From Endotrypanum monterogeii (lineage: Eukaryota; Euglenozoa; Kinetoplastea; Trypanosomatida; Trypanosomatidae): DNA of 64,000 nucleotides. Positions 57,830 through 64,000 of this stretch are shown here, in pieces. The stretch spans positions 292,116-356,115 of the forward strand of contig CM007315.1 in the NCBI GenBank assembly GCA_000333855.2, given 5' to 3'. The stretch's first letter is position 1; every line of letters begins with the position of its first letter. The notes beneath the pieces were generated by a model. That model saw only the letters and a program-made list of their open reading frames with translations. It ran no database searches and was not told the DNA's origin. Made by a program: the position numbers and the translations under genes.

Positions 57830-58621
57830 TCAAAAGAGGTACTCGGCCGACAACTCCTCCATCGTTCCGTCGGCGTGGCGCACCTTCAAATGCCCCCAGC
57901 TGTTCAGTGAAACCGCCGTCAACTCCTCCGGATCACGGCCGTCTGGCAACCGCTTGTGCAGCGTTAGGGACTTGTCCATCACCCTGTCAAACGCGTCCAC
58001 CACGGAAGCACGAGTACACTCTGTCGAAGTAAGCATCTCGAAGAAATGAGCCCATATCGCGTTAGCGAGCTCTTCTGGAGTGCATAAATTTACCCCGAAC
58101 TCCTCCGAAATCGATTCGATCATCGTAGACTGACGGCCCGCGTCTGACACCGGTGGGGCCACCTTTATGTTAAGGCCCATGCCAATGATATAGTAGTCCC
58201 CCTCTGTCGTGATCAGAGTACCGCCGATCTTCTTTCCCCTGTAAATAATATCGTTCGGCCACTTCGTCGAAATAGCCTTCGCAGCCTCCGCAGCGACAGA
58301 CATCTGCGTCGAGGCCTCATCCAGCCGTAGAGCCTCCAGCACAGCCCGGCGGCACACGAGCCCACAAAGAAGTGGGAGCACAGGCACCAACTCCCCTTTG
58401 ATGTACACCGGCTGGCCCTGCTGAGGCACACCTAAAGTCATGTAGAGATTTCCTTTGGGAGATGTCCATGTGCGACCCGCTGTACCGCGACCCGCCGTCT
58501 GCAGACCGGCAACAACGGCGAACGGCTTCCCACCAGCTGTCGCGATCATCCCCTGGGCAACATCCATCGTGGAGGTCACCTCCTCGATAAACCGAATATT
58601 GGGCGGAACCTTTGCTGACAT
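57830..58621 (-). CDS. BPL1: Biotin-protein ligase (biotin--[carboxylase] ligase)
   Basis: 263 aa from the ATG at 58621. It transfers biotin via biotinyl-AMP to the carrier lysine of carboxylases such as acetyl-CoA carboxylase. Motifs of the class II aaRS/BPL fold are in order: EVTSTMD (about 14-20), the adenylate-binding loop GRGTAGRTW (44-52), KWPND (120-124, catalytic Lys120), GKKIGGTL (129-136) and IGMGLNI (146-152). An SH3-like C-terminal cap follows (LNSWGHLKVRHADGTMEELS). There is no N-terminal DNA-binding domain, so it is a class I (mono-functional) enzyme of expected length. The third position of the usual GRGR loop is Thr. The frame extends upstream to a TTG, but a splice acceptor lies inside that extension. 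It is the most upstream gene but one in the window. Confidence 0.95.
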   Translation of the reverse strand: MSAKVPPNIRFIEEVTSTMDVAQGMIATAGGKPFAVVAGLQTAGRGTAGRTWTSPKGNLYMTLGVPQQGQPVYIKGELVPVLPLLCGLVCRRAVLEALRLDEASTQMSVAAEAAKAISTKWPNDIIYRGKKIGGTLITTEGDYYIIGMGLNIKVAPPVSDAGRQSTMIESISEEFGVNLCTPEELANAIWAHFFEMLTSTECTRASVVDAFDRVMDKSLTLHKRLPDGRDPEELTAVSLNSWGHLKVRHADGTMEELSAEYLF

Positions 58622-58681
58622 GGCCTGCGATGGCTTTCTTTGAGATTCCCTTCTGCGCTTCTTTCCTTGTCTGCTTGACCT

Positions 58682-58717
58682 CTGCACCGTCAAACCCAGA
58701 AAAATAAAAATAGGAGT
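58682..58717 (-). promoter_or_regulatory. Predicted trans-splice acceptor for BPL
   Basis: A minus-strand T-rich tract (58717-58697) followed by the first AG at 58683-58682 gives a 5' UTR of about 60 bases. It places the start at the ATG of 58621, not the upstream TTG. Confidence 0.55.
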
Positions 58718-58919
58718 GTCCGTCGCTAATAAACCCTCCTTTTTTCCCTCTTTCTATCCGATATCTTCTTGTTTGCAGTGACTGAATGCCAGTGTAGATA
58801 ATGTGTCTGACTATACGTATATATATATAATTTATATTTGTGTGTATGTGTATGTGTGAGGAGACAGCTGATGTGGTTACCTGTCCCTCACCATGATCCA
58901 AAGAAGAATGCATAAAGAA

Positions 58920-58953
<34 letters not shown>

Positions 58954-58961
58954 TATATATT
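58920..58961. repeat. (TA)n microsatellite
   Basis: TA dinucleotides with one break. Confidence 0.9.
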
Positions 58962-60217
58962 ATTCGTAACCGTAAGGAAATGACCGGGTAAAAAAGAGGC
59001 ACTCGAGACGTAGAAATAACATCGTACGGGCGTAGTGAAAACAGGAATGAGAGAACATGACAGGGTAGGACGGACGCTCAACGAGAAAGAATACGGCCTG
59101 GACACGCGTAGTACCGCAGTGCACCGCACGTTTCTTAGCACCCAGACCGTACACCTCCCTCCTGCATACCCTCACACTCCCCCCGTAAAAAAAAATATTT
59201 GCCTGAGAGCAGATTTGTTCTTTTGTTTGTTTTAGTGTTACTCAGATGTATACACGTCGGTATGGATGCCGGTTGAGCTTATGGGGGCAGTCAAATCTTC
59301 TAAAGAATATTTGCTCATCTGCCGAACGTTCCCTCCATCCCCACCCGATCCCATCCCTGTCTCGCAGCTGTTGAGAATACGTCAACAACACACATCACCG
59401 GCTCACATGAGATACTTCACCTCCGGTAGAATTTGCACCACCATCCCGGGCCCACAGACCTTAGGTGTGTGCAAAACACAAACCACAAACATAATGTCTA
59501 TATGTATATATGTATACACAAGTGTCCGTCTGCATGTGTCGGGCTCAGTCAGTCAGTCCGTCGCTCAGGCGTCATCAGCACAACAAACGAGGTCATACGG
59601 CAAGTGAGATGTCAAGCTAGAATGGGAAATACAGAATCATCTACATAGGCGCTTTTTTTTTTTAGTCCCACCTCTGTTCCCTCCCCCTTTTTTTGTTGTT
59701 GTTCATTCACAACACGCCCCCTCCCTCCCTCCATGTGCGATTTCACTAAAAATGGAAAACAAGAGGGAAAAGGAGGGGAGGGACACACACACGCAGGTCT
59801 ACGTGCAAACAATGCACCAGAACAACAAGAAAAAAAAAAACGGTGCGGTAACGCACACTCACCTCATCCGATCTCATCACCGCCAACGAAGGGTGCAGTA
59901 ACACTTGTGTCCACATCATACAAGACACATCTGATTGCCCACCTGGCATTTGCTGTATAGCACGCAATATGTGAATACATATATAAGGCCAAGTAGGTAA
60001 AGAGGGGGGGGGAGCAAGGAAGAGGTAGAAAAAAGAAGGGAGGTAGCCTCATTTCACTTACAGAGAATCTAGAAATCAGCGCACAAGCACGCACAAATGA
60101 ATGAAGTGAAAACGAAAAGGTGGATCTCGGCCTTCTCAGCATGAAAACATGTCGCTGTGTCTGATGCCGATCGCCTTCACCTCGTCGAACCCTCCTGTCT
60201 ACCGAATAAAAACCGAA

Positions 60218-63082
60218 TCAGTAACGCCTGGCAGTCTTCTTACGAGAACTGCTGGAACCCAAGATACTCGTCCCCTGTGATGACCCGCTTGCCCTACCCA
60301 TCGTAGAGCCGCTGCCACTGCCGAATGCCGGAGAGCTCCCCAGGGGTTGGGCAAACGCTGGCTTCGCACCTCCGAAGGCGCTCGGAGGCGGACCCCCCGC
60401 ACCAGCCATATTGCTCCCAAAAGTAGGCACTGATGTATTTGTGGGAGCACCACCGAATACAACGCCGGCACCTGTGGCTGAGTTGTTGCCGCCGGTGCCG
60501 AAGGCTGAGTTCCCGATGCCTTGGTGGCCCGTGCTAGAGCCGAACGCCGAGGATGTCACGCCGCTGCTCAGCATCGTACTGGTGCCACTCGCGCCGGCAG
60601 TGCTGCCGGCTCCCGAAAACGGGTTGGCAGGAAGCGTCTTTGAGGGTGCCGACGCACCAAAAACAGTCATATTGGCATTCGCGTTGAATCCACTTCCGAC
60701 AATGCCGTTGCCGACGTGGTTCGGGGGGCTCATGTTAGCATTCGGCGCGCCTGTTGATCCCTGTGTGGTAGTGGTGGTGGTGGTGGCCGATGCACCGCCA
60801 AAGCTAAACGTGTTGGACGGCCCACCAGCTGTGAGGCCTCCAAAGGATGAGGCCACAGTGCCAGTGGAGGGTGGGGCACCGCTGCCAGCGGTGAACGTTG
60901 CAGTAAACGATGTGGATGCCGGTGTCTGAGTCGATGAGGGAAAAACGCCGGCAGGAGGGGGAGGGGGGAAGGAACTGCCGCCGAAAGCGCCGCCACTGCC
61001 ACCCATTTTGTTCTTGTCCCCGCTGCCGCCGCTGCCACCGCCCGTGCTACCTCCGAAGAGAGGGACAGCCCCACCGCTTGGAGATCCAAACGTGGGAGCG
61101 GCAGAGGACACGGATGAGCCACCGGCACCACTCATCGACGCAGCGGAGGGTACATTCAACATCTGAGTTGATGCCGCACCAAAGGAGAAGGTTGCGGGAG
61201 ATGCTCCTGCTGGTGCGCTTGTCGATGCGGGAAACCCACCACCAGTTCCGAAAACGCTACTAGCGCCACCATCTTTATTCTGTGCACCCTCTCCCAGACC
61301 TGGCGCGGTAGAATGACCTACCCCGAAAGAGGTGACAGTGGTAGTCGGGGATGACATGCCTGCAGAGGGGCCCCCGTTCACAGGTGAGGCCGCTTGGTGA
61401 GAAGCCACTGCACCACCGAATGGTGAAGACTTCGGCATCGACGAGTCGACAGCTGTGGGCATGAAAGGATTTCCGTGTGTTACCCCAGACGCTGCCGTTG
61501 GACCGCCGGTACTGAGCGAGAAAGGCGATGCACTCGAAGCGGTCGACGGTGCGGATGGCATTCCGAAGCCGTTTGTGGCTGCATTGTTGCTGTGCGCCGG
61601 CGCAGTCGCTGGCTTCCCTAGAAAACTGAAGCCGTTGGTGGACGTGGAAGATGGGGCCTGTGCAGCTGCGCCCTGCGACCCGGCCGTGGCCTCACCCCCA
61701 ACGGCCGACGGTTTTGCTTCGCCAGCACTCGGGGTGGCACTTGAAGCGGCAGGAAAACCGCTGCTTGCACCACCGAAGGCGCTTGTGCTCGATGAGATCG
61801 CTGATGTGTTGGATGGGTCCCTTTGCACGTTTGCTGTCGATGTTGAGTTTACGTTTGCGGAGCCCCCCAACGAAAACGGGGCAGTCGAGGCGCCAGCGTC
61901 GCCTGCCTTCGCCCCAAAGGGGTTGCCGAAACCCGGCGCCTTTGCAGGCAGCGACGCGTCGGATGGGTTGGTGCTGTCCGCCGTTGTCTTCGGCGCCCCG
62001 CTGACAGCAGAAACGGGCCCTACCCCTCCAGTTGCTTTTGTATCCTGCGGGTTAGCGCCAAATCCGCCAAAGGACGTAGCTGAGGCACCAAAGCTGAACG
62101 TTGACCCTCCCCCGGTCGACGACGCAGTAGGTGAGGAGGTAGGGAACGAAGAGGACGCTTCGGTAGTAGGCGCTGCTGCCGCTGCCGACGGCGGCAACGA
62201 TGAGGAAAGGCCAGTGGTGAATGCCCCCGACTTGGGGGCTGGGGTCGATGAGGAGAAGAGTTCGGCACCGACGGAGGATGGCGCCGGACGGGACAGCACG
62301 CCCTCCAGTCGGCCCTCTAGCTTAGCGACGTCGGCCCGGCACGCGATGATGGTATCGCAGCATGACTTGAGATCCTCTGAGCTCGATGCCTTCAGGGCCT
62401 TGAGCTCTTGCTCCAGTCGCAATACCTCCGATGCGCGCGTGTTCATCGTCTCCGATATTTTGCGGTAGATCGATTCATACTTATCACCAACACTGACGTC
62501 TACCGCCTCCAACTTGCTTGACAACTCCCTCACCTGTGCCTGGAAGCGGTCATCCATTTCATCGAGACGGCTCGTTAACGTTGTGATGAGCTGCTGCTGC
62601 TGCTGCTGCCGCTCCACCACCTGCGCCTCGCTAAACGCGCGGGTGAGCTGCAACCGATTGGGTTCCAGCCGGCGACGTGGTCCGGCCCGACGCTCTACCC
62701 GCGCGTCGTCGTCATCGGGGGGTAGAGTAGATGCTTCCGGGTTCCCATCCACCGTCTCCTCAGCATCAGCAGCGCGGCTATTCGATGTATTGTGACAGCG
62801 AGAGAGTCCAACCAAGGCGCGGCGCTGTGCTTCGAGGTCCTCGCTCGACTCACACGGCGGCTCTCGTGGTCGGTGCCGACGGCTAACGCCGACCGGGGCT
62901 ACAACGGGGTCCGGCCACGACGCGAGAATCGAATGACCGTTGTCTGTGTCTGCATCCGAATATCGAGGCCGTCGAGTATGTGGTGCACGCGAACGGATAC
63001 TCAACAGAAAGGCATCGGTGGGAATTGGCGCCTGATACCCCAAAAACTCGCCCAGGTCGATCGAGAGTTGACTACGAGACAT
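60218..63082 (-). CDS. FG-repeat nucleoporin with N-terminal coiled coil
   Basis: 954 aa, ATG at 63082. A short N-terminal region contains LSIDLGEFLGYQAPIPTDAF. A charged region rich in Arg and Asp/Glu follows to about 145. Then a coiled coil at about 155-265 starts with a Gln run (RQQQQQQLITTLTSRLDEMD) and continues with heptad-like Leu spacing. From about 275 to 935 the chain is Ser/Gly/Ala/Pro/Thr-rich with many FG and FSFG units (for example STFSFGASATSFGGFGANP near 327-345). It ends in a basic tail RKKTARRY. FG-rich chains line the nuclear pore and bind transport receptors. A coiled coil anchoring the protein to the pore scaffold is a usual arrangement. Which of the trypanosome Nups it corresponds to cannot be told from the sequence alone. 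Confidence 0.9.
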   Translation of the reverse strand: MSRSQLSIDLGEFLGYQAPIPTDAFLLSIRSRAPHTRRPRYSDADTDNGHSILASWPDPVVAPVGVSRRHRPREPPCESSEDLEAQRRALVGLSRCHNTSNSRAADAEETVDGNPEASTLPPDDDDARVERRAGPRRRLEPNRLQLTRAFSEAQVVERQQQQQQLITTLTSRLDEMDDRFQAQVRELSSKLEAVDVSVGDKYESIYRKISETMNTRASEVLRLEQELKALKASSSEDLKSCCDTIIACRADVAKLEGRLEGVLSRPAPSSVGAELFSSSTPAPKSGAFTTGLSSSLPPSAAAAAPTTEASSSFPTSSPTASSTGGGSTFSFGASATSFGGFGANPQDTKATGGVGPVSAVSGAPKTTADSTNPSDASLPAKAPGFGNPFGAKAGDAGASTAPFSLGGSANVNSTSTANVQRDPSNTSAISSSTSAFGGASSGFPAASSATPSAGEAKPSAVGGEATAGSQGAAAQAPSSTSTNGFSFLGKPATAPAHSNNAATNGFGMPSAPSTASSASPFSLSTGGPTAASGVTHGNPFMPTAVDSSMPKSSPFGGAVASHQAASPVNGGPSAGMSSPTTTVTSFGVGHSTAPGLGEGAQNKDGGASSVFGTGGGFPASTSAPAGASPATFSFGAASTQMLNVPSAASMSGAGGSSVSSAAPTFGSPSGGAVPLFGGSTGGGSGGSGDKNKMGGSGGAFGGSSFPPPPPAGVFPSSTQTPASTSFTATFTAGSGAPPSTGTVASSFGGLTAGGPSNTFSFGGASATTTTTTTQGSTGAPNANMSPPNHVGNGIVGSGFNANANMTVFGASAPSKTLPANPFSGAGSTAGASGTSTMLSSGVTSSAFGSSTGHQGIGNSAFGTGGNNSATGAGVVFGGAPTNTSVPTFGSNMAGAGGPPPSAFGGAKPAFAQPLGSSPAFGSGSGSTMGRASGSSQGTSILGSSSSRKKTARRY

Positions 63083-64000
63083 GACGAGTGCACCACAAAC
63101 AGCACACCGACTCTTTGCCTCCGCTATATGGATCTAATTTATATGTTTTTCTTTAAAGTATGAAGGTAGAAATCTGCCGAAGAGGGAGAGCCTAAGGCAG
63201 GGTGTACTTGAAGCAAACGTGCAAAATGAAGTACGACAAGAGCTACGGTTGTGGGTATGTGAACTGAAATCGAGTGCTCTGCCCCCCCTCAAAAAAAAAA
63301 AAAAGGAATGCGCGACAAACTGAGAAAACCAACTCGATTCCCACGCACACGCAGAATAGGGGTGATGAAAAAAAAAAAAAGAAGAATGGAAGGGGAAATA
63401 TATTTGACAACAGAACGACCAATACTCCATATCTGTGACGGTAGTTACGAGAAACCAGCGGAGAGAGACGCGTACATAAAAGAAAGATCTGTGGATTGGG
63501 ATGTGCGATTTAAGCGAGGGGAACTGCACTGCATCTCAGTAGAACTTTTTTCTACCAATATATTTTGTATACATAGACGCCTATACATGTATATGCACAT
63601 GTATAAAATGTTTCAGAAGCATTGCTGAGTGGCGCACACCCGCTGCCCCTGCCCACGAGTCAAGGTGTGCTGTAAAGATGCAACAATAACAACAACAACA
63701 AAAAAAAAAAGAGGGAGGGAAAGCAATCAAAAAGAGAAAGGCCAGTCAATTTCTTACAAATGCTCTGGAGAATTTCTTCACGAGCACACAGTGTACATGA
63801 CAAACATCTTCTGCGTGTATGGCAGTAAATATAGTCAAGCGCTTTGAATATTCACTATCAAAAAAAAAAAATTGTGTGTGTGGGGGATTCATCAGCACCG
63901 ATGATACCAGATAGTTGCAGTTTGTTCGGTTGGGTTGACAATGACGTAGCAGTAGTTCAAGTTGCTTGGGTGCACGCCATCACTGCGAGGAAAAAATATC
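63083..64000. other. Right-edge spacer upstream of the nucleoporin
   Basis: No gene seen. The sequence has A12-A14 tracts near 63,291 and 63,370 and short mixed-composition stretches. A clear splice acceptor for the nucleoporin is not obvious. Confidence 0.55.

Larger units (their letters stand above)
58622..60217. other. Spacer between nucleoporin and BPL genes
   Basis: Holds (TA)n at 58,920-58,961 and T/A homopolymers. A minus-strand patch near 59,420-59,470 reads GPGMVVQILPEVKYLM before a stop; it is too short to call. No gene supported. Confidence 0.55.

Noticed and set aside
1..64000. Search for CRISPR arrays, insertion sequences, rRNA genes, spliced-leader RNA genes and retrotransposon ends
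   Set aside because: None was recognised by eye; the repeats are simple-sequence tracts. snoRNA-like C boxes (TGATGA) occur but without convincing partner boxes.

Overview
The window looks like nuclear DNA of a kinetoplastid (trypanosomatid) protist. Every convincing gene is intron-less and on the minus strand. Intergenic spacers are very long and full of (TA)n, (CA)n, poly-A and poly-pyrimidine tracts. Several gene starts lie just downstream of a polypyrimidine tract followed by a first AG on the minus strand, which is the signature of trans-splicing of a polycistronic transcript. The combination of GC-rich, low-complexity proteins (Ala/Ser/Gly/Gln runs) with AT-rich simple-sequence spacers suggests a Leishmania-like member of the family. 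I cannot name the genus. Some long reading frames open with TTG or GTG, so I moved those starts to the first ATG.

Transcription runs right to left. From the right edge: an FG-repeat nucleoporin with a coiled coil (63,082-60,218); a biotin-protein ligase (58,621-57,830); an RKM/SETD3-type SET-domain methyltransferase (56,891-54,684); a frameshifted Tim17-like fragment (about 53.2-53.9 kb); a small basic hypothetical protein (52,564-51,680); two related RRM proteins (47,698-45,374 and 39,166-36,467), each followed by about 6 kb of non-coding sequence; a 941-aa hypothetical protein (30,015-27,190); a helicase-fold protein that has lost its catalytic motifs (24,380-22,128); three consecutive genes with PDZ-like modules (20,995-17,582, 16,047-14,797 with AT-hooks, and 13,015-10,700); an 896-aa hypothetical protein (8,829-6,139); a 79-aa signal-anchored membrane protein (5,442-5,203); and a predicted N-myristoylated helical protein (3,448-1,676). 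The left edge carries a GC-rich leader, probably of the next gene downstream.

Confident coding sequence is about 28.5 kb (roughly 45 percent) in 14 genes. They share a transcription unit, not an obvious pathway. The only local groupings are the two homologous sets: the PDZ-like trio and the RRM pair. Two N gaps (13,150-13,534 and 50,623-51,031) sit in (TA)n tracts. The first is flanked by the same sequence on both sides and looks like an unmerged contig overlap.

The best candidate for something undescribed is the PDZ-like trio at 10.7-21 kb. Two full-length paralogues share an N-terminal helical region, two adjacent PDZ-like modules and a C-terminal module ending in LRR. A PDZ-like/AT-hook protein is encoded between them.
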